DNA of 64,000 bases from Brachybacterium sp. FME24 (GCF_014897705.1 NZ_JABUXV010000015.1:1-64000), one strand, 5' to 3'; shown: positions 1 through 10,258, numbered from the stretch's first letter. Notes: generated by a model not told the origin, from the letters alone. Numbers and translations are program-made.

Positions 1-53
1 AGAGCATCACCTTGCCAAGGTGAGGGTCGCCGGTTCGAATCCGGTCGTCCGCT
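1..53 (+). tRNA. tRNA-Gly (GCC), 5' end outside window
   Basis: The anticodon arm is CACC-TTGCCAA-GGTG, giving anticodon GCC. It is followed by a T-arm with the TTCGAAT loop, the 3' acceptor strand CGTCCGC (46-52) and discriminator T53, as expected for tRNA-Gly. The D-arm and 5' acceptor strand lie before the window. The bases after the discriminator are CCG, so a full CCA is not encoded. Confidence 0.93.
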
Positions 54-116
54 CCGGGAGCGGCGCGCCCGACATGTGGTCGGGAGCGTCTTTTCCTGTG
101 ATGCGGGAGCATCTCC

Positions 117-187
117 GGTGGGTTGGCCGAGAGGCGAGGCAACGGCCTGCAAAGCCGTGTACACGGGTTCGAATCCCGTACCCACCT
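117..187 (+). tRNA. tRNA-Cys (GCA)
   Basis: The acceptor stem GGTGGGT (117-123) pairs with ACCCACC (180-186), with discriminator T187. The anticodon stem-loop ACGGC-CTGCAAA-GCCGT gives GCA. The T-loop is TTCGAAT. CCA is not encoded. It is the middle of three closely spaced tRNAs that are probably co-transcribed. Confidence 0.95.
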
Positions 188-212
188 CCGTCGACGCCCT
201 CGGGTGTCGTCC

Positions 213-287
213 GGGCGATTGGCGCAGCGGTAGCGCGCTTCCCTGACACGGAAGAGGTCACTGGTTCGAACCCAGTATCGCCCACCA
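213..287 (+). tRNA. tRNA-Val (GAC)
   Basis: The acceptor GGGCGAT (213-219) pairs with ATCGCCC (277-283), with discriminator A284 and an encoded CCA at 285-287. The anticodon loop CTGACAC in the stem CTTCC/GGAAG reads GAC (Val). The T-loop is TTCGAAC. Unlike the two tRNAs upstream, this one encodes its CCA end. Confidence 0.95.
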
Positions 288-291
288 GCAC

Positions 292-325
292 AGAAGGGCC
301 CCGGTCGTCGGACCGGGGCCCTTCT
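292..325 (+). terminator. Terminator hairpin after the tRNA cluster
   Basis: There is a perfect 15-bp stem (292-306 with 311-325) around the tetraloop GTCG. It starts five bases after the tRNA-Val CCA. There is no clear T-run after it, as is common for actinobacterial terminators. About 190 bp without a recognisable gene separate it from thrS. I looked there for a T-box specifier structure and saw none. Confidence 0.75.
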
Positions 326-519
326 CGCGTCCGATGCACCAGATCGCGGACCGAGGGCTCCCCGCCTAAGCGGCCGAGGAGCGGCGTCGGACGGTGTGGG
401 GAGGTCCGTCCTGCTCTGCGGCATCGATGCATCGGCTCGTGCCCGGCCGTGGGGCAGATACGATCGTCGGCGGAGCCGGCATCGTCGGCCGGCTCGACCC
501 GAACACAAGGAGCATTTCC

Positions 520-2520
520 GTGGCCCAGATCGCCATCACCCTCGACGGTTCCCTGCATCGCCTCGAGGAGGGGACCACGGGCACCGAGCTGTTCGCCGGA
601 ACCGCCTCGATCATCGCCCTGCGCATCGACGGCGAACTGCGAGATCTGTCCACCCTGCTCACGGACGGCCAGGTGGTCGAGGGAGTCGACCTCTCCAGCG
701 CCGATGGCCTCTCGATCCTGCGCCACAGCGCCGCCCACGTCCTGGCCCAGGCTGTGCAGAAGGTGGACCCCGACGCCAAGCTCGGCATCGGCCCGCCCAT
801 CACCGACGGCTTCTACTACGACTTCGACGTCGCCGAGCCCTTCACCCCCGAGTCGCTCAAGGCGCTCGAGAAGGAGATGAACCGGATCGTCAAGTCCGGT
901 CAGCGCTTCGTGCGCCGCGAGCTCACCGATGACGCCGCGCGCGCCGAGGAAACCTCCGAGCCGTACAAGCTCGAGCTGATCGGCCTGAAGTCCACCGCCG
1001 GTGACGCAGCCGAGGGCGCGAGCGTCGAGGTCGGCGAGGGCGGGCTGACCATGTACGACAACGTGGACAAGAAGGGCCAGACCGTCTGGACCGATCTCTG
1101 CCGCGGCCCGCACCTGCCCAGCACCAAGCTGATCGGCAACGGCTTCGCGCTCACCCGCTCCGCCGCCGCCTACTGGCGCGGCAGCGAGAAGAACCCGATG
1201 CTGCAGCGCGTCTACGGCACCGCATGGCCGTCCAAGGACGAGCTGCGCGCCCATCAGGAGCGCATCGCCGAGGCCGAGCGGCGCGACCACCGCCGGCTGG
1301 GCAGCGAACTGGACCTGTTCTCCTTCCCGGATGAGATCGGATCCGGTCTGCCGGTGTTCCACCCCAAGGGCGCCATGATCAAGATGGAGATGGAGGACTA
1401 CTCCCGCCGCCGTCACATCGAGGCCGGCTACTCCTTCGTCTCCACCCCGCACATCACCAAGAAGAACCTCTTCGAGACCTCGAAGCACCTCGAGTGGTAC
1501 GCCGAGGGCATGTACCCCCCGATGCACGTGGACGAGGAGGTCGACGGCGACGGGAACGTCACCAAGCAGGGCCAGGACTACTACCTCAAGCCCATGAACT
1601 GCCCGATGCACAACCTCGTCTACAGCTCCCGGGGCCGGTCCTATCGCGAGCTGCCGCTGCGACTGTTCGAGTTCGGCAGCGTGTACCGCTACGAGAAGTC
1701 CGGCGTGGTGCACGGGCTCACCCGTGCCCGGGGATTCACCCAGGACGACGCGCACATCTACACCACCCGGGAACAGATGAAGGAGGAGATCTCCGGGACG
1801 CTCGACTTCGTGCTCGGTCTGCTGAAGGACTACGGACTGGATGACTTCTACCTCGAGCTGTCCACCCGTGACCCCGAGAAGTCCGTCGGCGACGAGACCA
1901 CCTGGGACGAAGCGACCCGCACCCTCGAGGAGGTTGCGACCGCCTCCGGTCTCGAACTGGTCCCGGACCCGGGCGGCGCCGCGTTCTACGGTCCGAAGAT
2001 CTCCGTCCAGGCGAAGGACGCGATCGGACGCACCTGGCAGCTGTCCACGATCCAGCTGGACTTCTTCGAGCCCGAGCTGTTCGAGCTCGAGTACACCGCT
2101 CCCGACGGGACCCGGCAGCGCCCGGTGATGATCCACCGTGCCCTGTTCGGATCCATCGAGCGCTTCTTCGGCGTTCTCCTGGAGCACTACGCGGGGGCAT
2201 TCCCGGTGTGGCTGGCTCCGGTCCAGGTCGTCGCCATCCCGGTCGCCGCCGAGTACGTCGCCTACCTCGACCAGATCGCTGCGAAGCTGCGTACCCACGG
2301 CATCCGCGTGGAGGTCGACTCCTCCGATGACCGCATGCAGAAGAAGATCCGCACCCACACCAAGGAGAAGGTGCCCTACCTGCTCATCGCGGGTGGGGAG
2401 GACCAGGCTGCGGGCGCCGTCTCCTTCCGGATGCGTGACGGCAGCCAGGACAACGGCATCGACGTCGACGAGGCGGTGCAGCGGATCGTCACCGCCGTCC
2501 AGGACAAGGTGCAGGTGTGA
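520..2520 (+). CDS. thrS: Threonyl-tRNA synthetase
   Basis: Cytoplasmic class II synthetase that charges tRNA-Thr. The 666-aa protein has an N-terminal TGS domain (about 1-65), the editing/SAD domain, a class II catalytic core and a C-terminal HGTP anticodon-binding domain. Visible motifs include [16 protein letters not shown] (zinc Cys, motif 2 area), [14 protein letters not shown] and [13 protein letters not shown], which supply the Cys/His/His zinc ligands. I chose the GTG at 520 because AAGGAG lies ten bases upstream and the product then starts [10 protein letters not shown], like family members; the frame stays open upstream to 394 but has no RBS there. Its stop overlaps the start of the HIT gene by four bases, so the two are translationally coupled, as in the mycobacterial thrS-HIT pair. 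Confidence 0.97.
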   Translation: MAQIAITLDGSLHRLEEGTTGTELFAGTASIIALRIDGELRDLSTLLTDGQVVEGVDLSSADGLSILRHSAAHVLAQAVQKVDPDAKLGIGPPITDGFYYDFDVAEPFTPESLKALEKEMNRIVKSGQRFVRRELTDDAARAEETSEPYKLELIGLKSTAGDAAEGASVEVGEGGLTMYDNVDKKGQTVWTDLCRGPHLPSTKLIGNGFALTRSAAAYWRGSEKNPMLQRVYGTAWPSKDELRAHQERIAEAERRDHRRLGSELDLFSFPDEIGSGLPVFHPKGAMIKMEMEDYSRRRHIEAGYSFVSTPHITKKNLFETSKHLEWYAEGMYPPMHVDEEVDGDGNVTKQGQDYYLKPMNCPMHNLVYSSRGRSYRELPLRLFEFGSVYRYEKSGVVHGLTRARGFTQDDAHIYTTREQMKEEISGTLDFVLGLLKDYGLDDFYLELSTRDPEKSVGDETTWDEATRTLEEVATASGLELVPDPGGAAFYGPKISVQAKDAIGRTWQLSTIQLDFFEPELFELEYTAPDGTRQRPVMIHRALFGSIERFFGVLLEHYAGAFPVWLAPVQVVAIPVAAEYVAYLDQIAAKLRTHGIRVEVDSSDDRMQKKIRTHTKEKVPYLLIAGGEDQAAGAVSFRMRDGSQDNGIDVDEAVQRIVTAVQDKVQV

Positions 2521-3125
2521 TCGAGGCGGATCCCAGCGGCGAGCCGTCCGATGCGGACGGCTCGCCGCGCCCTGGTGCCGCGGAGGCGACCGTCGAGGAC
2601 GCGCGCGGATTCGCGGGTGTCCCCGATGACACGCAGCGGCTGTGGACCCCGCACCGGATGGCGTACATCGGCGGGGAGAACAAGCCGGCCGATCCGGACG
2701 ACGGGGCGCAGTGCCCCTTCTGCTCGGCTCCCGGACGCTCGGACGAGGACGCGCTGATCGTCCATCGTGGCGAGGTGGCGTACGTGATCCTGAACCTGTA
2801 TCCGTACAACGCCGGTCATCTGCTGGTGTGCCCGTACCGTCACGTCGCCGACTACACGGATCTCGACGATGCCGAGGTGCAGGAGATCGCCGCGCTCACC
2901 CGCACCGCGATGCGGGTGATCCGTGAGGTCTCCCAGCCGGCCGGGTTCAACCTGGGCATGAACCAGGGCCCGGTCGCCGGGGCAGGCATCGCCGCGCATC
3001 TGCATCAGCACGTCGTGCCCCGGTGGATGGGCGATGCGAACTTCCTGCCCATCGTCGGGCGCACCAAGGCCGTCCCGATCCTGTTGGCCGATACTCGCCG
3101 GCTCTACGCCGACGCCTGGCCCTGA
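2517..3125 (+). CDS. HIT-family Ap4A phosphorylase-like protein
   Basis: The 202-aa protein carries the histidine triad HLHQHVV near residue 162 and an N-terminal CPFC pair that may bind zinc. This is the layout of the actinobacterial HIT proteins related to Rv2613c, characterised as diadenosine tetraphosphate phosphorylase. The probable role is breakdown of dinucleoside polyphosphates, which synthetases such as ThrRS make as by-products; that link is inference from the coupling. The GTG start at 2517 lies inside the thrS stop (GTGA). The first ~40 residues are acidic/Pro-Ala rich and poorly conserved, so an internal start is possible. Confidence 0.88.
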   Translation: MIEADPSGEPSDADGSPRPGAAEATVEDARGFAGVPDDTQRLWTPHRMAYIGGENKPADPDDGAQCPFCSAPGRSDEDALIVHRGEVAYVILNLYPYNAGHLLVCPYRHVADYTDLDDAEVQEIAALTRTAMRVIREVSQPAGFNLGMNQGPVAGAGIAAHLHQHVVPRWMGDANFLPIVGRTKAVPILLADTRRLYADAWP

Positions 3126-3257
3126 GCTAGCATGACCGAGGCTGCAACGCACATCGCATCATCGGGTCATCGGGGCGCGACATCTCGTCGAGACCGCGTC
3201 GGTGCCGGCCATGATCGCAGACCGCCGCAGCCAGGGGAGTGGGAGGAGACCGCAGCG

Positions 3258-4547
3258 ATGAGCACGACCGGAGCCCCGCCGCGCCCAGCGCCGCCACCTC
3301 ACGGCCAGTCCGATCCCGGCTACCGCTATGACGTCGACCGCGTGGACCCGCGTGCTCCCGGTCGCATGGGTGAGGGCACCCCTCAGAATCGGCGCCGACG
3401 CCGACCATGGGTGCGGTGGGTCGTCTTCGCCCTGTCGTTCCTGGCGCTCGCCGGTGGTGCCCTCGCGCTCTACATCTTCGTCATCCTTCCGCTGGGGTTC
3501 GGGACCTCGCTGGTGGCGTTCACCGCCGCACTGGTGCCCGTCGCCATCGTCCTGGCCGCCGTGTGGTGGCTCGACCGCTACACCCCGCAGCCCCGGATCT
3601 CCCTCGTGTACGCCTTCATCTGGGGCGCGGTCGGGTCCGTGGCCCTGACGTTCGTCATCGGCGGTCCGTTCACGACCTGGATCATGCCGAGCGAGCCCAG
3701 CGAGATCACCGCCTCGTTCCTCGGAGCGGTGGTCCAGGCTCCGGTGATCGAGGAGGCCATGAAGTGCGCCGGGATGATCGGGCTGCTCATCTGGGGTCGC
3801 CGATACATCGCCGGGCCTATCGACGGAGTCGTCTACGCGGCATTGATCGCGGGGGGATTCGCCTTCACCGAGAACATCATCTACTTCGGAAGCTCCTTCC
3901 ACCAGGCGCAGGCCGCCGGAGAGGTCGCCGGGTTCTGGCAGACCTTCTTCCTGCGCGGTGTCCTCTCGCCCTTCGCCCACGTCTCCTTCACCGGGCTGTG
4001 CGGGCTCGGGCTGGGCATCGCGGCCGAGCGCCGTTCTCCGATGCTGTACTTCGGGCTCGGCATCGGGGGGCTCTCCCTGGGGATGATCCTGCACGCACTG
4101 TGGAACGGGTCCACCTTCTTCCTGCCGGTCGACCCGGAGAACCCGCTCGGTGGCTTCTTGCGCTACTACGTCTCCGTGCAGGTGCCGATCTTCGTGATCC
4201 TGGTGGCGATCGTGCTGTTCCTGCGTCTGCGGGAGCGTCGCATCCTGCGTCGCCAGCTCGCCGACTACGGGCGAGCCGGGTGGTTCGCGCCGTCGGAGGT
4301 GGACATGCTGGTCGCGATGGGCAAGCGCCGCAGGGCTGAGAAGTGGGCCGGCCGCCACGGCGCGGTCGCCCGGATGGGGATGCGCGACCTGATCCGTGCA
4401 TCGATCGAGCTGGGCATGGAACGCCACAGCGTGCTGCACGGCAAGGCGTCGGCCAAGACACGACGGCGGGAGCGTGAGCTGCTTGAACGGATCACTGCGG
4501 ACCGCCGCCTGCTCGGCTCGCTCACGGCCCCCGTCGTCCGCAGCTGA
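3258..4547 (+). CDS. PrsW-family intramembrane metalloprotease
   Basis: Multi-pass membrane protein of 429 aa. A Pro/Arg-rich cytosolic N-terminus (about 1-52) is followed by about eight hydrophobic segments. The PrsW/CAAX-like signatures are APVIEEAMK (paired Glu), [18 protein letters not shown] and HALWNG, which supply the Glu/His residues expected of the active site. PrsW of Bacillus clips an anti-sigma factor; the substrate here is unknown. The charged C-terminal ~90 residues (from about RERRILRR) look cytosolic. The start at 3258 follows GGGAGGAG; the frame is open from 3132 but lacks an RBS there. A -10-like TAGCAT at 3129-3134 could provide its own promoter. It sits where many relatives carry pgsA and pimA between the HIT gene and yebC. 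Confidence 0.85.
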   Translation: MSTTGAPPRPAPPPHGQSDPGYRYDVDRVDPRAPGRMGEGTPQNRRRRRPWVRWVVFALSFLALAGGALALYIFVILPLGFGTSLVAFTAALVPVAIVLAAVWWLDRYTPQPRISLVYAFIWGAVGSVALTFVIGGPFTTWIMPSEPSEITASFLGAVVQAPVIEEAMKCAGMIGLLIWGRRYIAGPIDGVVYAALIAGGFAFTENIIYFGSSFHQAQAAGEVAGFWQTFFLRGVLSPFAHVSFTGLCGLGLGIAAERRSPMLYFGLGIGGLSLGMILHALWNGSTFFLPVDPENPLGGFLRYYVSVQVPIFVILVAIVLFLRLRERRILRRQLADYGRAGWFAPSEVDMLVAMGKRRRAEKWAGRHGAVARMGMRDLIRASIELGMERHSVLHGKASAKTRRRERELLERITADRRLLGSLTAPVVRS

Positions 4548-4579
4548 CGCTTCTGGCGAGGGTCGGCGACCCCTGCACC

Positions 4580-4585
4580 TAGAAT
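4580..4585 (+). promoter_or_regulatory. -10 element upstream of yebC
   Basis: TAGAAT is a good SigA-type -10 about 48 bases before the yebC start, giving a short leader with an RBS (GGGAGGAG). No convincing -35 is visible. It probably drives yebC and ruvC. Confidence 0.5.
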
Positions 4586-4632
4586 GGGACGGCACTGCGC
4601 CGGAATCCGGCGGTCGAGTCGGGAGGAGAGAG

Positions 4633-5403
4633 ATGTCAGGGCATTCCAAGTGGGCGACCACGAAGCACAAGAAGGCCATCATCGATGCCAAGCGCGGCAA
4701 GCTGTTCGCCAAGCTGGTCAAGAACATCGAAGTCGCCGCACGAATGGGTGGCCCCGACCCGGTCGGCAACCCGACCCTCTTCGATGCCATCCAGAAGGCG
4801 AAGCGGACCTCCGTTCCCAGCGACAACATTGATCGTGCCGTCAAGCGCGGCGGCGGCCTCGACGCCGGCGCTGTCGACTACGAGACGCTGATGTACGAGG
4901 GCTATGCGCCCGGCGGCGTGGCGGTGCTGGTCGAATGCCTCACCGACAACAAGAACCGAGCCGTCTCCGAGGTGCGCCTGGCCTTCAACCGCAATGGCGG
5001 GAACATGGCCGATTCCGGTTCCGTCGCCTACCTGTTCGAGCGCAAAGGCGTCGTGACCGTTCCCAAGGGCGACCTCACCGAGGATTCCCTGCTCGAGGTC
5101 GTCCTGGACGCGGGTGCCGAGGAGATCACCGACGAGGGCGAGGCCTTCGAGATCCTCTGCGAGGCCACCGATGTGGTGGCCGTGCGCACGTCGCTGCAGG
5201 AGGCGGGCATCGAGTACGACAGTGCCGAGGCGCAGTTCGTGCCGACCATGCGCACTCCCGTCGATCTCGACGGCGCCCAGAAGGCGCTGCGACTGATCGA
5301 TGCTCTCGAGGACAGCGACGACGTCCAGAACGTGTTCTCGAACCTCGACATCCCCGACGACGTCGCCGCTGCGCTCGCCGATTCCGATTCTGAGTCCGAG
5401 TGA
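4633..5403 (+). CDS. yebC: YebC/PmpR-family protein
   Basis: The 256-aa protein begins [14 protein letters not shown], the hallmark of the family, and contains [13 protein letters not shown] (MYEGYAPGG) and [13 protein letters not shown] segments. Members act as transcription regulators or, in recent work, as factors that relieve ribosome stalling. It lies directly upstream of ruvCAB, as in many bacteria. The start is fixed by the RBS GGGAGGAG at about 4621. The acidic C-terminus (DSDSESE) is unremarkable. Confidence 0.95.
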   Translation: MSGHSKWATTKHKKAIIDAKRGKLFAKLVKNIEVAARMGGPDPVGNPTLFDAIQKAKRTSVPSDNIDRAVKRGGGLDAGAVDYETLMYEGYAPGGVAVLVECLTDNKNRAVSEVRLAFNRNGGNMADSGSVAYLFERKGVVTVPKGDLTEDSLLEVVLDAGAEEITDEGEAFEILCEATDVVAVRTSLQEAGIEYDSAEAQFVPTMRTPVDLDGAQKALRLIDALEDSDDVQNVFSNLDIPDDVAAALADSDSESE

Positions 5404-5475
5404 TCCGATCAGGAGCGCCCGGCCCGGAGCCTGCCGCTGGTGCACGATGACGACGCTCGGGCAGGGGAGCCCCTG

Positions 5476-6066
5476 ATGTCCTTGAGAGTGCTCGGAGTGG
5501 ATCCCGGCCTCACCCGGTGCGGCATCGGCGTGATCGATTCCACCGGCGGTCGCCGGGCCACGCTCGTCGCTGCCGGCGTGGTCCGCTCCGACTCGGAGGA
5601 TCCGATCGATCAGCGCCTGCTCGCGATCGCGCGGGGCCTGCGGGCCGCCATCGAGGAGCATGCGCCCGACGTGGTCGCCGTGGAGCGGGTGTTCAGTCAG
5701 AACAACATCTCGACCGTCATGGGAACCGCCCAGGTCTCCGGCATCGCGATCCTCGAAGCGGCCGAACGCGGCATCCCGATCGCGATGCACACACCCTCCG
5801 AGGTGAAGGCGGCGGTCACCGGCAGCGGCCGGGCCGACAAGAAGCAGATCCAGACCATGCTGGTCAAGCTGCTCGGCCTCGATGCACCGCCGCAGCCCGC
5901 CGACGCGGCCGACGCCGTCGCGATCGCCCTGACACAGCTGTGGCGAGGCCCCGGGCCGGTCGCGCTGGATTCCACCGGGGGCGCGCGCACCAGTGCCCAA
6001 TCGGTCTGGGCGCGTGCCGAGCGCGAAGCCCGACGCGCCCGGGAGCGCTCCACCTCCCGCCACTGA
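5476..6066 (+). CDS. ruvC: Holliday junction endonuclease RuvC
   Basis: Resolvase that nicks Holliday junctions after RuvAB branch migration. The 196-aa protein shows the RNase H-like core with catalytic acidic residues in LGVDPGL (Asp near residue 7), VAVERVFSQNN (Glu) and PADAADAVAIAL (two Asp). I chose the ATG at 5476, after GGGGAG; the frame is open from 5440. The Arg-rich C-terminal tail (about 20 residues) is an extension. The gap to ruvA is short but contains ruvA's own -10 element. Confidence 0.96.
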   Translation: MSLRVLGVDPGLTRCGIGVIDSTGGRRATLVAAGVVRSDSEDPIDQRLLAIARGLRAAIEEHAPDVVAVERVFSQNNISTVMGTAQVSGIAILEAAERGIPIAMHTPSEVKAAVTGSGRADKKQIQTMLVKLLGLDAPPQPADAADAVAIALTQLWRGPGPVALDSTGGARTSAQSVWARAEREARRARERSTSRH

Positions 6067-6080
6067 TCGAACACTCGTTC

Positions 6081-6086
6081 TAGAGT
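6081..6086 (+). promoter_or_regulatory. -10 element for leaderless ruvA
   Basis: TAGAGT is followed by exactly six bases and then the ruvA GTG at 6093. Transcription would therefore start at or next to the start codon, and no Shine-Dalgarno sequence is present in the gap. Confidence 0.55.
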
Positions 6087-6092
6087 GGGGCT

Positions 6093-6698
6093 GTGATCGC
6101 ATCCCTGACCGGGCGAGTGGCCCGCATCGACCTTGACGCCCTGGTGGTGGACGTGGGCGGCATCGGCTACCTCGTCCGCACCACTCCCCAGGCCTTGAGC
6201 TCAACCCGCCATGGTGCCGAGCTCACCCTGCACACCGAGCTGATCGTCCGCGAGGACTCGATGACGCTGTTCGGCTTCCCCCATCAGGACGAGGCCGAGA
6301 CCTTCCGGATCGTGCAGTCCGTCTCCGGTATCGGACCGCGCACCGCGCTGGCCGTGCTGGCGGTCCTCGACCCCGAGGAGCTGCGGTGGGCCGTCGCCGA
6401 GCAGGATGCCAAGACCATCGCCCGTACCCCTGGCATCGGGCCGAAGGTCGCCGGACGCATGATCCTCGAACTCGGGGGGAAGCTGCCCGCTCCCGCGGGG
6501 CCCGTGAGCTCCGCCGAGCCGGCACCGTCGACCTCAGCAGGGGCGGATGCCGACGTGATCGAAGCGCTGGTGGGTCTGGGCTGGGCGGAGAAGGGTGCGA
6601 TCAACGCCGTGGAAGGGGTACGCGCCGAGGGCGGCGGAACGCTGGACGCCCCGGACCTGCTGCGCCGGGCCCTGCGCCACCTCGGGGGCAGCCGATGA
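6093..6698 (+). CDS. ruvA: Holliday junction branch migration protein RuvA
   Basis: The 201-aa tetrameric junction-binding subunit starts [12 protein letters not shown], with the N-terminal OB fold. It has two helix-hairpin-helix motifs ([13 protein letters not shown] and [13 protein letters not shown]) and the C-terminal RuvB-contact domain (ALVGLGW). The GTG start has no RBS and lies six bases after a -10 hexamer, so it may be read from a leaderless mRNA. The stop overlaps the ruvB start as ATGA. Confidence 0.96.
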   Translation: MIASLTGRVARIDLDALVVDVGGIGYLVRTTPQALSSTRHGAELTLHTELIVREDSMTLFGFPHQDEAETFRIVQSVSGIGPRTALAVLAVLDPEELRWAVAEQDAKTIARTPGIGPKVAGRMILELGGKLPAPAGPVSSAEPAPSTSAGADADVIEALVGLGWAEKGAINAVEGVRAEGGGTLDAPDLLRRALRHLGGSR

Positions 6699-7765
6699 GT
6701 CCGGAGGACACCGCAGGAGCTCCCGGAAGCGAGGACGCCACCGTGACCAGTGCGGAGTCCTCCCCTCCGGAGCGCACTGCGGAGGCGGTTCTGCGTCCCC
6801 GACGTCTGGACGAGTTCGTCGGCCAGCAGGTGGTGCGCGATCAGCTCTCGCTGGTGCTCGACGCGGCGTCCGCCCGCGGGCGCACTCCCGAGCACGTGCT
6901 CCTGTCCGGCCCTCCCGGGCTCGGCAAGACCACTCTGGCGATGATCATCGCCGCCGAGCTGGGTGCCGCGCTGCGCATCACCTCGGGCCCCGCCATCCAG
7001 CACGCCGGTGACCTCGCCGCGATCCTCTCCTCCCTCGATGAGGACGAGGTGCTCTTCATCGACGAGATCCACCGCCTGGCCCGACCTGCCGAGGAGATGC
7101 TCTATATCGCCATGGAGGATTTCCGGGTCGATGTCGTCGTCGGCAAAGGCGTCGGCGCCACCTCGATCCCCTTGGATCTGCCGCCGTTCACGGTGGTCGG
7201 TGCGACCACGCGCGCAGGGCTCCTTCCCGCCCCACTGCGCGATCGCTTCGGATTCATCGGTCACCTCGACTTCTACGCCCCCGAGGAGCTGCGGGAAGTC
7301 GTCCGTCGCTCCGCTGCCCGGCTCGAGGTGGACCTCGTCGAGGAGGCCGGAATCGAGATCGCCTCCCGTTCCCGCGGCACTCCGCGCATCGCGAACCGTC
7401 TGCTGCGCCGCGTGCGCGACTGGGCGCAGGTGCGCGGCACGGGCCGACTCGACCTCGGTGCTGCGAAGGAAGCCCTGCGTGTGTACGAGGTCGATGAGCG
7501 CGGGCTGGATCGCCTGGACCGTGCGGTGCTCGCCGCGCTGTGCGGTCGTTTCGCCGGTGGCCCGGTGGGACTGTCCACCCTCGCCGTGGCGGTGGGGGAG
7601 GAGATCGAGACCGTCGAGACGATGGTCGAGCCCTACCTGGTGCGCGAAGGATTCCTGCTCCGCACCCCGCGAGGTCGTGCTGCCGCACCGGCGGCATGGA
7701 CGCACCTGGGGATGCAGGCGCCGGACGGTCCGGCGGGTTCCGCACCGATGCTCGGTCGCTTCTGA
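6695..7765 (+). CDS. ruvB: Holliday junction DNA helicase RuvB
   Basis: AAA+ motor of the RuvAB complex, 356 aa. The Walker A motif GPPGLGKTT and Walker B motif LFIDEIHR are present, with sensor I GATTRAG and a C-terminal winged helix ending in the usual HLGMQ-type region. The ATG at 6695 overlaps the ruvA stop. Compared with shorter relatives it has about 35 extra Ser/Glu/Pro-rich residues at the N-terminus, so the GTG at 6743 is an alternative start. A Pro/Gly-rich tail ends the protein. Confidence 0.96.
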   Translation: MSPEDTAGAPGSEDATVTSAESSPPERTAEAVLRPRRLDEFVGQQVVRDQLSLVLDAASARGRTPEHVLLSGPPGLGKTTLAMIIAAELGAALRITSGPAIQHAGDLAAILSSLDEDEVLFIDEIHRLARPAEEMLYIAMEDFRVDVVVGKGVGATSIPLDLPPFTVVGATTRAGLLPAPLRDRFGFIGHLDFYAPEELREVVRRSAARLEVDLVEEAGIEIASRSRGTPRIANRLLRRVRDWAQVRGTGRLDLGAAKEALRVYEVDERGLDRLDRAVLAALCGRFAGGPVGLSTLAVAVGEEIETVETMVEPYLVREGFLLRTPRGRAAAPAAWTHLGMQAPDGPAGSAPMLGRF

Positions 7766-7806
7766 GCGACTCGCCACCCGTGGGGAGTTCACTCGGCATC
7801 GGCGGG

Positions 7807-7812
7807 TACAGT
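7807..7812 (+). promoter_or_regulatory. -10 element upstream of yajC
   Basis: TACAGT lies about 80 bases before the yajC start in the 126-bp ruvB-yajC gap. It probably starts the yajC-secD-secF-apt transcript. The -35 is not evident. Confidence 0.45.
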
Positions 7813-7891
7813 GGTGCGGTCAGTCGTCCGCGGCAGGGCCGGCTCGGAGCGTGAGCTCCCGGGCCCGTTGCTGTCCGCCGAAAGGAACCCC

Positions 7892-8302
7892 GTGGAATCC
7901 CTCCTGCCTCTCCTGCTCATCTTCGCGGTCATGATGCTGCCGATGCTGTTTCTGTCGAACCGCCAGAAGAAGACTCAGCAGAAGCAACGTGAGCTCGTCA
8001 GCCAGCTCGGCGTCGGCGACGAGGTGCGCACCCACTCGGGGTTCTACGGCCTGATCGTCGACTCCTTCGACGATGTCGTGATCCTCGAGTCCGAGAACGG
8101 CGCTCAGACGAAGTGGGCACGTCAGGCCATCGCCTCGGCGGTCGAGCCGACCGACGGCGCCTCGCTGGAATCGGATGACGAGGCCGATTCCGCCGACTCC
8201 ACGGACGATGACCTCTCTGCAGGTGGGCGCGACTCGGATCAGGGCGCCATTCCCGGAGTGACGGTCTCCGATCCGAGCACCGAGGACCGTCGCGACCGCT
8301 GA
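7892..8302 (+). CDS. yajC: Preprotein translocase accessory subunit YajC
   Basis: The 136-aa protein has a single N-terminal membrane helix (about residues 3-20, LLPLLLIFAVMMLPMLF) and the conserved SNRQKK...GDEVRTHSGFYG segment. An acidic low-complexity tail follows (from about residue 98). It works with SecDF at the SecYEG translocon. The GTG start at 7892 follows AAAGGA; the frame is open further upstream without an RBS. It is first in the yajC-secD-secF group. Confidence 0.92.
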   Translation: MESLLPLLLIFAVMMLPMLFLSNRQKKTQQKQRELVSQLGVGDEVRTHSGFYGLIVDSFDDVVILESENGAQTKWARQAIASAVEPTDGASLESDDEADSADSTDDDLSAGGRDSDQGAIPGVTVSDPSTEDRRDR

Positions 8303-8380
8303 ACGGTCCGGGTGCCTTCACCCGTGCACGTGAGCTCCCGCTCTTCCTGACCCTGCCGTCGTCCAGAGGAACACTGCCCC

Positions 8381-10258
8381 ATGCCCGCACGTCGCATCGC
8401 CCTCGCGGCCCTCGCGGTGCTGATCCTGCTGATGGGTGGCGGAATCGGTGCCGGAGTCTGGAAGGGCGGCTGGGAACCAGCCCCCAAGCTCGCCCTCGAC
8501 CTCGAGGGCGGCACCCAGATCATCCTGCAGACCGAATCGCGCGATGGCGCGGCGGTCGACTCCACGGCCATGGAGCAGGCCCGTCAGATCATCAGTCAGC
8601 GCATCAACGCGATGGGCGTGGCCGAGACCGAGATCAGCATCCAGGGCGGGACGAACATCGTCATCGACGTCCCCGGACAGCTGGACCAGGAGACCTCCGA
8701 GGCGATTCGACAGACCGCGTCGATGTCCTTCCGGCCGGTTCTCGGCGTGGTGGCCCCTGAGGGCACCGAAGGGGCCCAGCCCTCCGATGGCGGTGGCGCC
8801 TCCGACGGCGGTGCCTCCGAGGATGCAGAGGGTTCGGCCGACGAGGCCTCCGCGGCTCCGGCGGACCCCTCGCAGCAGATGTTCAACGGCCCTCTCAGCG
8901 CGGACTCCTCGATGGCTCCTCCCGCGGCCCCGACCGAGGGTGAGCTGCAGTACCCCGCGTGGTCCCTGGACTGGCTGACCCCGGAGCTCCAGACCGAGCT
9001 GATGACCGCGGACTGCACGGATCCGCGTTCCCAGCAGGAGCTCGTCTCCGATGCCGCCGTCGACGAACCCGTCGTGGCCTGTGACCCCGAGGGCACGCAG
9101 AAATTCCTGCTCGGACCCGAGGTCGTCGCCGGGTCGTCGATCGCGGGTTCGTCCGTGGCGGCCGATACCAACCCCACCGGCCAGGCCACCGGGTCCTACG
9201 TCGTGAACATGAGTTTCCAGGAGGACGCCGCGAAGTCCTTCGGCGACATGACCACCGCGCTCTACAACGACGAGGGTGCGACCCGGGCTTTCGGGATCGT
9301 GCTGGACGGTCTGGTCATCTCCGCCCCGGAGGTTCAAGCTCCCTCCCCGAACGGAGAGGCCTCGATCTCCGGTGATTTCACCCAGGACGAGGCGAGCCAG
9401 CTCTCGGACCAGCTGCGCTTCGGTGCGCTTCCGCTCGAGTTCGAGGTCGCCTCCGAGCAGCAGGTCTCCGCGACCCTGGGCACCGATCAGCTGACGATGG
9501 GTCTGATCGCAGGGCTGATCGGGCTGGCACTCGTCGTGGCCTATGCGTTCCTCCAGTACCGCGCCCTGTCGATCGTGACCGTCACCAGCCTGCTGGCGAT
9601 GGGGGCGCTCACCTACGGGACGCTCACCGTCCTGTCGAACATCCCCGATATCGGCTACCGCCTCTCGCTGGCCGGTGTGGTGGGCATGATCGTCGCGATC
9701 GCCTTCACCGTGGACTCGTTCATCGTCTACTTCGAGCGCGTGCGCGACGAGATCCGCGATGGCAGGGGGATCGTCGCGGCGGTGGATCATGGCTGGGATC
9801 GTGCCAAACGCACCATCCTCGCCTCGGACTCCGTCAACCTGATCGCCTCGGTCGTGCTGTATCTGCTCTCCACCGGTGGAGTGCGAGGCTTCGCCTTCGT
9901 GCTCGGTGTGACCACCCTGCTCGACCTGCTGGTCGTCTTCCTGTTCACCCACCCGATCCTGCAGGTCCTGGTCCGCAGCCGGTTCTTCGGCAAGGGGCAC
10001 CCCTGGAGCGGACTCGACCCGGCGATGCTGGGGCGCAGTGTTCCGGCCTACGCGGGACGTGGGCGGGTGCGCGCACTCGACGAGCGCGGTACCTCGCAGG
10101 GAGAGGACGGACCCCGGGAACCGCTGGCCGCCCGCAAGGCGCGCCTCGCCCGAGATGCCGGGGACGACGCGAGCGGACTCGACGACACCGCTGATCACGG
10201 GCCCGCCGATCGCGAGTCCGACCCGCCAGACGACGACTCCGAGGAGACGAGCCGATGA
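8381..10258 (+). CDS. secD: Protein translocase subunit SecD
   Basis: Membrane subunit that uses the proton gradient to help pull preproteins out of SecYEG. The 625-aa protein has an N-terminal TM, a large periplasmic domain with LALDLEGGTQI, then the C-terminal five-helix RND-like bundle with FTVDSFIVYFERVRDE (the conserved Asp) and RGFAFVLGVTTLLDL. Residues of about 125-190 form a Ser/Ala/Gly/Asp-rich low-complexity insertion that is typical of actinobacterial SecD but variable. The C-terminus after about 545 is hydrophilic and probably disordered. The secF start overlaps its stop (ATGA). Confidence 0.96.
   Translation: MPARRIALAALAVLILLMGGGIGAGVWKGGWEPAPKLALDLEGGTQIILQTESRDGAAVDSTAMEQARQIISQRINAMGVAETEISIQGGTNIVIDVPGQLDQETSEAIRQTASMSFRPVLGVVAPEGTEGAQPSDGGGASDGGASEDAEGSADEASAAPADPSQQMFNGPLSADSSMAPPAAPTEGELQYPAWSLDWLTPELQTELMTADCTDPRSQQELVSDAAVDEPVVACDPEGTQKFLLGPEVVAGSSIAGSSVAADTNPTGQATGSYVVNMSFQEDAAKSFGDMTTALYNDEGATRAFGIVLDGLVISAPEVQAPSPNGEASISGDFTQDEASQLSDQLRFGALPLEFEVASEQQVSATLGTDQLTMGLIAGLIGLALVVAYAFLQYRALSIVTVTSLLAMGALTYGTLTVLSNIPDIGYRLSLAGVVGMIVAIAFTVDSFIVYFERVRDEIRDGRGIVAAVDHGWDRAKRTILASDSVNLIASVVLYLLSTGGVRGFAFVLGVTTLLDLLVVFLFTHPILQVLVRSRFFGKGHPWSGLDPAMLGRSVPAYAGRGRVRALDERGTSQGEDGPREPLAARKARLARDAGDDASGLDDTADHGPADRESDPPDDDSEETSR

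Noticed and set aside
326..519. Possible T-box or other riboswitch upstream of thrS
   Set aside because: I found no conserved T-box bulge sequence or specifier-antiterminator arrangement, and actinobacterial T-boxes are mostly upstream of ileS.
7..2358. 783-codon open frame on the minus strand opposite thrS
   Set aside because: It is the antisense shadow of thrS, produced by high GC. Its product is low-complexity, has no family features, and crosses the tRNA cluster.
8750..8950. Ser/Gly/Asp-rich stretch inside secD as an insertion or frameshift artefact
   Set aside because: The frame is continuous and such variable low-complexity insertions are usual in actinobacterial SecD.
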